Origin: Phycisphaeraceae bacterium | GTDB lineage: Bacteria > Planctomycetota > Phycisphaerae > Phycisphaerales > UBA1924 | Assembly (NCBI GenBank): GCA_019636625.1 | Contig: JAHBXE010000010.1 | Coordinates: 62,001-126,000, forward strand | Direction of reading: 5' to 3' | DNA: 64,000 bases | Shown here: one piece after another, positions 48,723-60,166 of the stretch | Layout of the letters: each line of letters opens with the position of its first letter | Numbering within the stretch: the stretch's first letter is position 1 | Made by a program: the position numbers and the translations under genes | The notes under the pieces: model-generated | The model's database searches: none | What the model saw: only the letters and a program-made list of their open reading frames with translations | Told to the model about the DNA's origin: nothing

Positions 48723-49274
48723 ATGAGCACCTCCGGCAAGTCCCCTGTCATGTTGTCGTATCACATTCTGCTGTACAACCGGGCCCTTCACCCGGAGCAC
48801 TTTCCCATCAAGGGAAGGCGGGTGGAGAGGCAGCAGGGTGCGTTTGAGCTTGAGGCGTGGGTGATGTCGGGGGCGCACCAGCTTCGGTTTGAGGGCCGCG
48901 GGTTGTGCGCTTGCGAGCTTGTGAGCGAGGAGATGGAGGGGCGTTTTCCGAGGGAGGGCGTGGTGTCGTCGGCGCCATGCCTCGGGGAGCGGGAGTACGA
49001 GCACCTGTTCGAGCGCGATCGGATTCAGTACATCAACACCGCGCAGACGGAAACGCTTTCCGAGAATCTGTTCATCGCGACGTACGAGGAGTTGCTCGGT
49101 GTTGCGAAGCGTCACAACTCGCTGATCCACCGGTGGAACGATGAGGCCGGGGCGTGCCTCTCGATGATCGACATCGAGCAGCGGCCGCGGGAGGTGCAGG
49201 TGGATGCGTACCACCTGATCGCCTCGGGCGGGTTTGTTCTGCGGACGGAAACGATCTTCCAGATGAACAAGTGA
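48723..49274 (+). CDS. Uncharacterised protein (conserved look, unknown family)
   Basis: 183 residues from the ATG at 48723, which has AAGGA six bases upstream; ATG 48699 is an alternative. Compact alpha/beta composition with charged, well-ordered segments: VMLSYHILLYNRALHPEHFP, GAFELEAWVMSGAHQLRFEG, QYINTAQTETLSENLFIATY, EELLGVAKRHNSLIHRWNDE, VQVDAYHLIASGGFVLRTET. Even codon use supports a real gene. I do not recognise the family. The 330 bases between it and ileS hold no gene or clear structural element that I can see. Confidence 0.7.
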   Translation: MSTSGKSPVMLSYHILLYNRALHPEHFPIKGRRVERQQGAFELEAWVMSGAHQLRFEGRGLCACELVSEEMEGRFPREGVVSSAPCLGEREYEHLFERDRIQYINTAQTETLSENLFIATYEELLGVAKRHNSLIHRWNDEAGACLSMIDIEQRPREVQVDAYHLIASGGFVLRTETIFQMNK

Positions 49275-49605
49275 GGCGGGGGCGGCGCACGGGCGGACGG
49301 GGGGCGGGGTGTGGCTGCGCGCCGGGTCCCCGATCAAAGCGAAAGGGGCGATCGGTCGATAGCAGGATTGACCGTTGGCAGCAGCTGGATACTCTTTGCC
49401 CATGCTCAGCACCCACGCCATATCGGCGAATCTCCGGCTTTCCGGCCGAATTACCCTGCCCTTCTGAGGGCTGGGTCACGGTGCGAACATTTATGAACGC
49501 GACCGTCTGATCAAGCCCTCGGCAGGGCCGTCACCGTGTTCACGCGTTCGCCCCCGTTTCCCCTAACATCTGCCCCAAGCCCGAACCATCGGGAAGAGAG
49601 CCGCC

Positions 49606-52722
<3,117 letters not shown>

Positions 52723-52755
52723 AGCTGGCAGAGCGCGGCTGGCTCTTCACTGACA

Positions 52756-54309
52756 TCAGTTGCCTTCAGCATCGCCCCGAGTCAGCTCTGCCTCGATTGC
52801 TTGCGAGAGCGTTCGCCAACCCTGCATCGGAGTATCCAACGTGACTGTTCGCGATCGGAGCACTGTTCCCCGAACCTCAAACTGGCCGGGCCCCCGGCCT
52901 TCGACGTTGAGGCCTGCCCCGCCCATGAGCACCGGGTACTGCAACATCGACATCAATCCACCGCGCGTTGGGATGTACTTGATACGACCGTACAAGACAG
53001 CGTGCACCTTGTGAGGACTCTCTCGTCGCTCCACAGGGATCCACTCCCACGCGTAGGCGAGCCGATTGGCGTCTTCGGGCGAATGGTTCGCCGCGATGCG
53101 CAAAGTCCCGGAACTTGCCTCCAGCTCGAGCCCCGAACCGGGAGGTACCGTGACCACGGGAAACCGGGTTCGGCGTGCCATGCACTCGAGATTCCAAGGG
53201 CTTGGTTGAAACACCGCCCATCGCCACAACCCCTGCGGTACCAGGGTCGCATCGATGGGGAACATGGACGCGTGTACGCATCCGGCGATGCCGACCGTCA
53301 GCAAGACACCAAGTCTGACCACGGTGTGAGCGCGAGTCGCCTTCCGCTTCGGCAAGCGCGGCTTCCACGGCAAGCCGCATTCGGGGCAGTCGGACATGCC
53401 GCCCATCGGGTATCCACACGATGGGCACACTCGCTGGGAACAATGGCCTGCGGCGTGCAACTCTCGTGCCAACCTTCTGACGCTACGCCTTGTGACCATA
53501 TACGACGCGATTGCGGCGAGAATGAGACATAGCCCAAGACTTGACGAAGTTGGAACGAAACTGTCGCTCGGCCATTGCTGAAGCACATTCGAGACAATAT
53601 CGATCCAAGGCTGAATCGCTGCGTACACCGGGTCACCGCTCTGGTGACTAAGCCGATCAACGTCAAGCCACACGCCCGTACCCAATACGTCGAACGGGGA
53701 ATAACCGCGCCGGGTCCCGATCCACCACGAAGCGAGTCCCAACACGGGACAAGCCACCGACACCAGTCGCGCACACCTGTACCGGATGTCCTCTTCGCGG
53801 CGCTGCCACAGCGCCGGAGCAAATCCTCGGCAGCACTTCCTGCCGGATCGAGCTCCCAGCATGGAGCCGACAGAAACGAGTGCCGCGACAACCAGAGTCC
53901 ATACGAGCCAACGCCGCACAACTCGAACATCGAACGGCGACACCCACATCGGAGCTCGGACGGGACCGACCGCGACAACCTTGTAAAGGACGTCATCCGA
54001 TTCCGGAAGCCCAAAGAATGAGCCGCTGCCGCGGCGGTAGACGCGGGGAAACGTCGCGAGCTCGTCGCTCCCCGGATAGCCCGCGAGAACGCCCGTGCTG
54101 TCCATGGCAGAGTGCATCCGATCCACCCACGACGAGTTGAGCGTGCAGTGCGTCACGAGCCACAGCGGCAAGCTCCACAATGCGGCGATGCACGTGAGAA
54201 CAACCCAGACGCGAAGGCGTGTCGGATGCCGAATGGCCCGAATCTCGCTGGTTTCAGTGTTCAAGTCCAGGGGGAGTTGTTGACTCAACTTCAAAAACCG
54301 CCGACACAA
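52756..54309 (-). CDS. Membrane protein with internal zinc ribbon (atypical composition)
   Basis: 517 residues if started at the TTG at 54309, immediately after the upstream stop (TGA then TTG); the true start may be a later codon. Hydrophobic helices lie near 33-52, 133-155, 185-200 and 265-285. A zinc ribbon follows at about 300-320 (VCPSCGYPMGGMSDCPECGL), then another helix (VVRLGVLLTVGIAGCVHASM) and a soluble C-terminal part. Function unknown. It belongs to the same ribbon-carrying group as two other proteins in the window. It sits in the segment bracketed by the ileS-end repeats. Confidence 0.6.
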   Translation of the reverse strand: MCRRFLKLSQQLPLDLNTETSEIRAIRHPTRLRVWVVLTCIAALWSLPLWLVTHCTLNSSWVDRMHSAMDSTGVLAGYPGSDELATFPRVYRRGSGSFFGLPESDDVLYKVVAVGPVRAPMWVSPFDVRVVRRWLVWTLVVAALVSVGSMLGARSGRKCCRGFAPALWQRREEDIRYRCARLVSVACPVLGLASWWIGTRRGYSPFDVLGTGVWLDVDRLSHQSGDPVYAAIQPWIDIVSNVLQQWPSDSFVPTSSSLGLCLILAAIASYMVTRRSVRRLARELHAAGHCSQRVCPSCGYPMGGMSDCPECGLPWKPRLPKRKATRAHTVVRLGVLLTVGIAGCVHASMFPIDATLVPQGLWRWAVFQPSPWNLECMARRTRFPVVTVPPGSGLELEASSGTLRIAANHSPEDANRLAYAWEWIPVERRESPHKVHAVLYGRIKYIPTRGGLMSMLQYPVLMGGAGLNVEGRGPGQFEVRGTVLRSRTVTLDTPMQGWRTLSQAIEAELTRGDAEGN

Positions 54310-55725
54310 TCAGTACCAATACTCCTTGCTTGGCGTACATCCAATGTTCGGGAGGTTGTAGCTTCCATCCTTGCAGTTCATCGATCCTGGCGGGCAAGTC
54401 CATGTTGTGCGGGTAGGGATCGGCCTCCCCGGCGGTCCCGGCGGCACAACTTGTTCCCGCCCTGACGTTCGGTAAACGCATCGCCCATCGGACAACTGCT
54501 GACAGTAGGCCAATGTGCTTGGCCAACCGGGCAAGTTCGGGTTCGCAGGCGGAAAGCACGGGCGCGGAGAACCCGGCACAGGTGGCGGTCCAACCGTGGG
54601 ATTCGTTGTACACCCCCCAGGATCCGGCAGCGGAGATGGGACATGCGGGCACGGACCCGTAACTGGATCCGGGCAGCCGCCCCTCGGTGGACGTGGAGTC
54701 AATGTTCCAGGAGGTGGCGCTGGGTTCCAAGCACCTGCTTTGGGCGATTCGTACAGGCACTCATCACTCCAACTGGCAACAACCTGAACCGGACTGCCGG
54801 GAATGTACGCTTCGGGGTGCGACACCAACAATGACTCAGCATCGATCGCCGTACCAGACACGTAAGGACCGCGAGTGGATCCGGTCACCGCGTCAACGAG
54901 CAGAAACCCGCGTTCATATGTCACCACAACGATCGGCAGGTCACCATACGCGCCAAAGAGAGCGTGCACGGTGTAAGCGTAGACGCCGCCTTGGACCGCC
55001 ACATTTTCAATGGTCTCCGCCAATCCGGCGAGCATTGCCTGTCCAGGGCTTTGTCCCCCGGCAATTGGCGATCTGGCGAGCGAGAGATGATCAAAGCCAT
55101 CTGCAATCGCTGCTGCCGAAGCAGCAACCGCCGCGATCCAAGGTATGTCTTGTGGGTCTATCGCAGTTGTTTGCGGGACACTCGTGTTGCTTGAGGCGAC
55201 CGCTACAACCGGCAGGTCACTGGCGATCAGGTTCTGCCCATTCAACTCCACCGTTGTGGCAAACCCGATGCTCACAGCTGCCACGACTGAGTCGGCGAGT
55301 CCCGCGGCCCTCGCATGCTCAGCAATGATGTCCGCACCGACCATGCTCCCCGTCAGATAGCTGCGCACTCGCGCCGCAGCGGACGAGTTTGCCACGTTTG
55401 CAGCAGAGAGGTTCTGTCCGACCACGCAACCCGTCGCTTCAAAGGCTTCTTTGGTCGCCGACAAGGCCGTACGGGCGGCCCCAACGACCGGGTTGAACAA
55501 TGGCGAGTTCATCGCGACGTTGGAAAACTCAAACGTTCCGGCATCGAAGGCGACCGTACCCGTATCCACTCGAAACACGTATCGCAAGCCCCAGCTTTGA
55601 AGCTCACTTCTTTCCTGCGGGCTTGGCTGGTCGTAGAAAGGGTTGCTCTGTGCGACTCCCGCACCCGCCGACAATGCGACGCCAACCAGTGCCGCTCGCC
55701 GTTGCTTCCTCATTCGTGTGCGCAT
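54310..55725 (-). CDS. Secreted protein with Pro/Cys-rich tail
   Basis: 471 residues from the ATG at 55725, where a twin-Arg-rich signal peptide begins (MRTRMRKQRRAALVGVALSA, then GAGVAQ). Residues up to about 330 are Ala/Val/Ser-rich with repeated helix-strand patterns (VADSVVAAVSIGFAT, AVAASAAAIADGFDHLSLAR, YGDLPIVVVTYERGFLLVDA). The last ~130 residues are Pro/Gly-rich with about a dozen cysteines (PDPVTGPCPHVPSPLPDPGG, CQQLSDGRCVYRT), probably disulfide-bonded outside the cytoplasm. No family recognised. The gene ends exactly where the next one begins. Confidence 0.62.
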   Translation of the reverse strand: MRTRMRKQRRAALVGVALSAGAGVAQSNPFYDQPSPQERSELQSWGLRYVFRVDTGTVAFDAGTFEFSNVAMNSPLFNPVVGAARTALSATKEAFEATGCVVGQNLSAANVANSSAAARVRSYLTGSMVGADIIAEHARAAGLADSVVAAVSIGFATTVELNGQNLIASDLPVVAVASSNTSVPQTTAIDPQDIPWIAAVAASAAAIADGFDHLSLARSPIAGGQSPGQAMLAGLAETIENVAVQGGVYAYTVHALFGAYGDLPIVVVTYERGFLLVDAVTGSTRGPYVSGTAIDAESLLVSHPEAYIPGSPVQVVASWSDECLYESPKAGAWNPAPPPGTLTPRPPRGGCPDPVTGPCPHVPSPLPDPGGCTTNPTVGPPPVPGSPRPCFPPANPNLPGWPSTLAYCQQLSDGRCVYRTSGREQVVPPGPPGRPIPTRTTWTCPPGSMNCKDGSYNLPNIGCTPSKEYWY

Positions 55726-56257
55726 GCTCTCGTTCCTTGTCACTGACCGTCTCCAGAACCCATCGCGCCTAGCGACGACGCGACACATTACTCTCGCTCC
55801 GCTCGCAATGTCACGCTACTTTGTGAAGCTACGCGTTTGTGTTGCTCGACTGGTACACCTTTTTGTGTACCTACTCGACTGTCACTCAGACATGTGCGAT
55901 TGGTTCGGCTTCTGTTATCTGCCCGCTGCCCAGCCGTTGGTGGCTGCCGTCGGCCACCTGTCGTGCTCGTATCAAGCGGCCGGCTCGCTGTCATTCGCGT
56001 CACGCGGCGCGAGACAGGCTCGTTACCCCGCATCAGACGGTGGCCGATTGCGGTCGAATCAGCTTGCCCGCAGCGGCATGTGATGCCACACTTCGATCGG
56101 CACAACCCACAAAGTCCTTGGATTCATCACTGCGTCGAGGCCGATGATCGCTGCGCGTAGATTCCTTGGCTGGCAAACCGGTCGACAGCACTCCCAATGG
56201 TCGCCGGTCACATGCCGATGCGACAGACAGAGTTCATCGAGAAGGGCCCGTCACAAT

Positions 56258-56347
56258 CGCTCGTGGCAGCGTGACGGGACGGTGAAGAAGCGGTCGGACG
56301 GCGGGATGCTGAGCGATCGGGATGCGGAGGCGGTGGGTGTCGTGTGA
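56258..56347 (+). repeat. 90-bp direct repeat, right copy (orphan ileS tail)
   Basis: Near-identical to the last 90 bases of ileS (three substitutions), with the frame preserved through 28 codons (tail DGTVKKRSDGGMLSDRDAEA...) and the TGA. It has no upstream coding context: the bases before 56258 do not continue ileS. It is therefore a duplicated fragment, either the original gene end displaced by an insertion or a copy created by it. Confidence 0.88.
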
Positions 56348-56533
56348 TCGGGGCGCATCGTGGGAAGCCCTGCGTGGTGAGGAATCTTCCCGTCGAACGC
56401 GGCGGCCGCGTTTCCCGTATGATGGTCAGACCGCAATCGCAGCACGGAACGCTCCCTGCCGCTTTTCCGGCAGACTTGTCGTGCGGACGTTGGTGAAACG
56501 CCGCGCGATCCGGTATGGATGCTTCGCGTGCAC

Positions 56534-57478
56534 ATGGACGATCCGACGTTTACAAACCCTGATGCCCCGGTCCCGACGCATGCGGATTCACCGCAACCGG
56601 TGTCGGTCGGTGCACGGATGGCCACGCTGGCCGTGGTGGTCTTCCCGTTCCTCGGCCTGATCGCGGCGATCATCCTGCTCTGGGGCATTGGCTTCAGTTG
56701 GGTTCACCTGGGCTTGATGCTGGGGATGTACCTTGTGACGACGGTGGGGATCACGGTGGGGTTTCACCGGCTCTTCACGCACAAGTCGTTCGAGACGGTC
56801 TGGCCGGTTCGTGCGGCGCTCGCCATCGCGGGCTCGCTGGCGATCGAGGGCTCGATCTTCAAGTGGGTCGCGATGCACCGACGGCATCACCAGCACAGCG
56901 ATCGGCACGATGATCCGCACTCGCCCCACAACCACAGCGGCGGTGTGTGGGCGTCGATCCGGGGCTTCTGGCGGTCGCACATCGGCTGGTTCTTCGAGCC
57001 TGATCCGGTCGATCTGAACCGGTACATCCCGGACCTGGCCAAGGACCGCACGGTGCGCGTGATCAGCAACCTGTTCCCGCTGTGGGTCGCGCTCAGCCTC
57101 GGGCTGCCGGCCCTGCTCGGCGGGCTCATCACGATGTCGTGGCTCGGTGCGTTGCTCGGGTTCATCTGGGGCGGCCTGGTCCGGATCCTCTTCGTGCACC
57201 ACATCACGTGGAGCATCAACTCCGTCTGCCACCTGTGGGGCACCAAGCCGTTCCGGTCGCACGATGAGAGCCGGAACAACGCGATCTTCGGGATCCTCGC
57301 GTTCGGCGAAGGGTGGCATAACAACCACCACGCGTTCCCCACGTCCGCCCGTCACGGGCTGCGGTGGTGGGAGATTGACCTGGCGTACCTCTTCATCCGC
57401 GCGCTCGAACTGGTCGGGCTGGCCCGGCGCGTCCGGGTGCCTTCGCCGCAGGCGATCGAGGCGCGGCGGGTTCGATAA
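56534..57478 (+). CDS. Membrane fatty-acid desaturase (acyl-CoA delta-9 type)
   Basis: 314 residues from the ATG at 56534 (MDDPTFTNPD); the ATG at 56519 is an alternative. The three histidine boxes of the di-iron desaturases are intact: HRLFTH at 78-83, HRRHH at 115-119 and HNNHH at 262-266, with NHSGG between the second and third boxes. Four hydrophobic stretches lie near 30-50, 55-77, 93-107 and 183-225. It introduces a double bond into acyl chains and would adjust membrane fluidity. The 186 bases before it, after the repeat, hold no gene. Confidence 0.93.
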   Translation: MDDPTFTNPDAPVPTHADSPQPVSVGARMATLAVVVFPFLGLIAAIILLWGIGFSWVHLGLMLGMYLVTTVGITVGFHRLFTHKSFETVWPVRAALAIAGSLAIEGSIFKWVAMHRRHHQHSDRHDDPHSPHNHSGGVWASIRGFWRSHIGWFFEPDPVDLNRYIPDLAKDRTVRVISNLFPLWVALSLGLPALLGGLITMSWLGALLGFIWGGLVRILFVHHITWSINSVCHLWGTKPFRSHDESRNNAIFGILAFGEGWHNNHHAFPTSARHGLRWWEIDLAYLFIRALELVGLARRVRVPSPQAIEARRVR

Positions 57479-57692
57479 CGCGACGGCCACGCCGTAGACC
57501 CATGCCGCGGCCGGTCGCACGCGCAACCGTCACACCCGTTGCAGACCTGCGTGCGCCGACGGGCAATTTCCTCGGGCCGTTGGTCTCTGTTGCGTTCGAA
57601 CAACATGTTTCCCCCATGCAACGCCGCCGCGGGTGAATCGCGGCAGCGTTTGACCGCTTCGCCGGGCGAGCGGGGACAGGGGGCGACACGCT

Positions 57693-58553
57693 GTGAGGCC
57701 AAACGACCACAATCCGCCGCGCCGCGCGATCCGCGTTTCCACTCGGCCACCGGGCGATGAACCCGAGGCCGCGGACAGTCCGTACGCCGTGGAGCGGCTG
57801 ACGGCGCTGTCGCACGATCTGGGGAACCTCCTGGATGGGTCGTTGCGGTGGGTGGTGATTGCGCGGCGGTCGCTGGAAACGGCCAAGTCCGATACCGAGC
57901 AGCTCGGCACGGTTTCGAAGCAGCTCGAAACGGTGCAGGGGGCGCTGGAGCGAATGGCTGACCTGATCACCGCGGCGATGAAGGCCTCGGCTTCGGTCGT
58001 GGGATCGCCGACGCTCTCGCACGGGATCACGCTGCGCGAGGCGATCGAGCACGCGGCGCAGGTGATCCTTCCGCAGGCGGATGAACGGAGCATCGGCGTC
58101 CGGGTGTCGATCGACGATGAGCTCAACGACATGCCCGCGGGGCCGATGTACTCGGTGATCCTCAACGGGCTGCGCAACGCCATCGAATCGGTGATGGAAG
58201 CGCAGGATGTCCAGCACATCCGCACCGGCGGCGAGATCGAACTGTGCGCGAGCCTGACGCACCCGATGGACACGAGGGGCCGGCGGCACACGCTGGTCGC
58301 CATCGAGATCAAGGACGATGGACGGGGCCTGACCAACGGCGAGGCGGCGGGCAAGGCGTTTGAGCTCGGGTACTCGAGCAAGCCGGGCGGGTTTGGGCTC
58401 GGGCTGGCGCTGTGCCGCGAGGTGATGCGGGAGATGGGCGGGGTGATCGAACTCTCGCGGCGGACGGACAAGCCGGCGTCGGGCCGGGCGGGGGCGGTGC
58501 TGCGGATCAGCTTCCCGCCGCTGAGCAGCAAGGGACGCGGAGGGGCCGCATGA
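57693..58553 (+). CDS. Soluble sensor histidine kinase
   Basis: 286 residues from a GTG. There is no membrane segment or PAS domain. The dimerisation/phospho-acceptor helix has His-41 in LTALSHDLGNLLDGSLRWVV, followed by a helical hairpin and the ATPase domain with N-box NGLRNAIESV, G1 DDGRGL and G2 GFGLGLALC. Its stop overlaps the ATG of the sigma-54 regulator (ATGA), and GGAGG for that start lies inside this gene, so the two products are made in step. The input signal is unknown. Confidence 0.88.
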   Translation: MRPNDHNPPRRAIRVSTRPPGDEPEAADSPYAVERLTALSHDLGNLLDGSLRWVVIARRSLETAKSDTEQLGTVSKQLETVQGALERMADLITAAMKASASVVGSPTLSHGITLREAIEHAAQVILPQADERSIGVRVSIDDELNDMPAGPMYSVILNGLRNAIESVMEAQDVQHIRTGGEIELCASLTHPMDTRGRRHTLVAIEIKDDGRGLTNGEAAGKAFELGYSSKPGGFGLGLALCREVMREMGGVIELSRRTDKPASGRAGAVLRISFPPLSSKGRGGAA

Positions 58554-59998
58554 CCATCCGCGTGCTGATTGTGGATGACGATGCGATCGTCGCGGACTCC
58601 CTGGCGGAGTTTGTGCGTGGGATGGGGCATGCGCCCTTCGTGGCGCACTCGAGCGCGGAGGCGATTGCCGCGCTGGACGGGGCGGAGCGCCGGGGCGAGC
58701 CGGTTCATCTCGTGCTGGCGGATGTTTCCCTGCCCGGGGGGGCGGGAGTTCCGGGTGGGGCGGGGGGACAGGCTGAAGACGGCTTCTCGCTGCTCAAGCG
58801 GATTGCCAAGGACCACCCGGCGACGGCGACGATCATCCTGACGGGGTATGGGACGATTGAGTCCGCCGTGAAGGCCCTGCGCCTCGGCGCGGCGGACTTT
58901 CTGACCAAGCCGGTGGTTGATGCCGAACTGCGGGCCTCCGTGCAGCGGGCGCTCTCGCAGCAGGCGCTGCTGGCGGAGACGCGGCAGCGACGCAAACCCG
59001 AGCAACGGGGTGCGGGGGCGTTGCAGGCGATTGTCGGCACGGACCACCGGATGCAGCGGGTCTTTGAGCTCATTCAGGCGGTCGCGCCCAGCCGGACGAC
59101 GGTGCTGATGACCGGGGAATCGGGCACGGGCAAGAGCCTGATCGCCCACGCGATCCACAAGGCCAGCCCGCGGCGGGAGAAGCCGTTTGTCGAGATCTCC
59201 TGCGGCTCGATCCCGGAGACGCTGCTGGAGAGCGAGCTGTTCGGGCACGTCAAGGGCGCGTTCACGGGCGCGCACGCGGACAAGACGGGCCGGTTCCTCG
59301 CCGCCAACCACGGAACGATCTTCCTGGATGAGATCAACTCCGCCTCGCCCGGGATGCAGCTCAAGCTGCTGCGCGTGATCCAGGAACGGCGGTTCGAGCC
59401 GGTCGGGTCGTCGCACACGGTCGAGGTTGATGTGCGCATCATCCTGGCGAGCAACCAGCCGCTGGAACAACTGGTCAGCGCCGGGACGTTCCGGCACGAC
59501 CTGTATTATCGGATCAACGTTGTCAGCATCGACTTGCCGCCGCTGCGCGAACGTATCAGCGACATCCCAGCGCTGGCGGAACACTTCCTGAAGTTGCAGG
59601 CAGCGGAGCTGGGCAAGCAACTGACGGGGTTTGCGCCGGAAGCGATGGCGGCCCTGAAGGCCTACCGCTACCCGGGCAACATCCGCGAGCTGCAGAACAT
59701 CGTGGAGCGGGCGGCGGTGCTCAGCCGGCGGCCCACGATCGGCGTGGAGGACCTGCCGGGGCACGTGGCGGCCCCCGCGGCGACGGCGCCCGTGGCCGTT
59801 GCCGAGGATGGCCCGTGGTCGCCGGTTCCGCTGGAGGATGCCCTGCGGGAGCCGGAAAAACGCATCATTCTGAAGGCGCTGCGCGCGAACCAGTGGAACC
59901 GCCAGAAGACGGCGGAGCAGCTCGGGATCAACCGCACGACGCTGTACAAGAAGATGAGGGCCCTGGGCATCGATCCGGGCGAAAGCGAGGCGGCGTGA
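58550..59998 (+). CDS. NtrC-family sigma-54 response regulator
   Basis: 482 residues. Receiver domain with DD at 10-11 and Asp-58 in VLADVSLPGG, but followed by an unusual Gly-rich insertion (GAGVPGGAGGQAED) where most receivers have a tight loop. AAA+ domain with Walker A GESGTGKS (189-196), GAFTGA (236-241) and Walker B-type IFLDEINSA. Fis-type HTH at the end (ILKALRANQWNRQKTAEQLG, then INRTTLYKKMRALG). It probably activates sigma-54 promoters nearby; the collagen-like gene starts 168 bases downstream. Confidence 0.92.
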   Translation: MTIRVLIVDDDAIVADSLAEFVRGMGHAPFVAHSSAEAIAALDGAERRGEPVHLVLADVSLPGGAGVPGGAGGQAEDGFSLLKRIAKDHPATATIILTGYGTIESAVKALRLGAADFLTKPVVDAELRASVQRALSQQALLAETRQRRKPEQRGAGALQAIVGTDHRMQRVFELIQAVAPSRTTVLMTGESGTGKSLIAHAIHKASPRREKPFVEISCGSIPETLLESELFGHVKGAFTGAHADKTGRFLAANHGTIFLDEINSASPGMQLKLLRVIQERRFEPVGSSHTVEVDVRIILASNQPLEQLVSAGTFRHDLYYRINVVSIDLPPLRERISDIPALAEHFLKLQAAELGKQLTGFAPEAMAALKAYRYPGNIRELQNIVERAAVLSRRPTIGVEDLPGHVAAPAATAPVAVAEDGPWSPVPLEDALREPEKRIILKALRANQWNRQKTAEQLGINRTTLYKKMRALGIDPGESEAA

Positions 59999-60036
59999 GT
60001 TATCGCCCCTCAGGTTATCGGAGTTTCGTTTCGTCT

Positions 60037-60088
60037 TGTAACACCATGTATCGTTACATGCGCGCACAAAAAATGTGGCTGCGCGCAG
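60037..60088 (+). promoter_or_regulatory. Cluster of dyads upstream of the collagen-like gene
   Basis: Three dyads in 52 bases: TGTAAC-N10-GTTACA (60037-60058) and two copies of the palindrome TGCGCGCA (60059-60066 and 60080-60087; the second extends to CTGCGCGCAG). The two palindromes are 21 bases apart, two helical turns, as expected for paired sites of a dimeric activator. They precede the collagen-like gene by about 80-130 bases and follow directly after a sigma-54 activator gene, so they are candidate enhancer sites. No canonical GG-N10-GC promoter was found downstream. Confidence 0.45.
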
Positions 60089-60166
60089 AAAACACTTGTA
60101 TGGCACCTTGCTCTGTGCATACTTGGGTCTGCTTCTTCCAACACGAGGAAGATGGGGAGAATACTC

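Larger units (their letters stand above)
52723..56257. other. Candidate inserted segment between ileS 3'-end repeats
   Basis: Contains two minus-strand genes (52756-54309 and 54310-55725) with visibly more A/T and less skewed codon use than the flanks, and about 530 bases without a recognisable gene (55726-56257). No integrase, recombinase, tRNA or origin is recognised inside it. It could be a decayed integrated element, or cargo placed by homologous recombination at the duplicated ileS end. Confidence 0.6.

Noticed and set aside
49275-49605. A T-box riboswitch in the ileS leader
   Set aside because: No T-box consensus (a TGGNACCGCG-like segment) or terminator hairpin is visible in the 330-base leader.
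55726-56257. Several 70-145 codon frames in the right part of the ileS-flanked insert
   Set aside because: No signal peptide, domain pattern, ribosome site or consistent codon use in any of them.
60101-60120. TGGCACCTTGC as a sigma-54 promoter before the collagen-like gene
   Set aside because: The GG and GC elements do not have the required ten-base separation: TTGC comes too early and the next GC is three bases too far.
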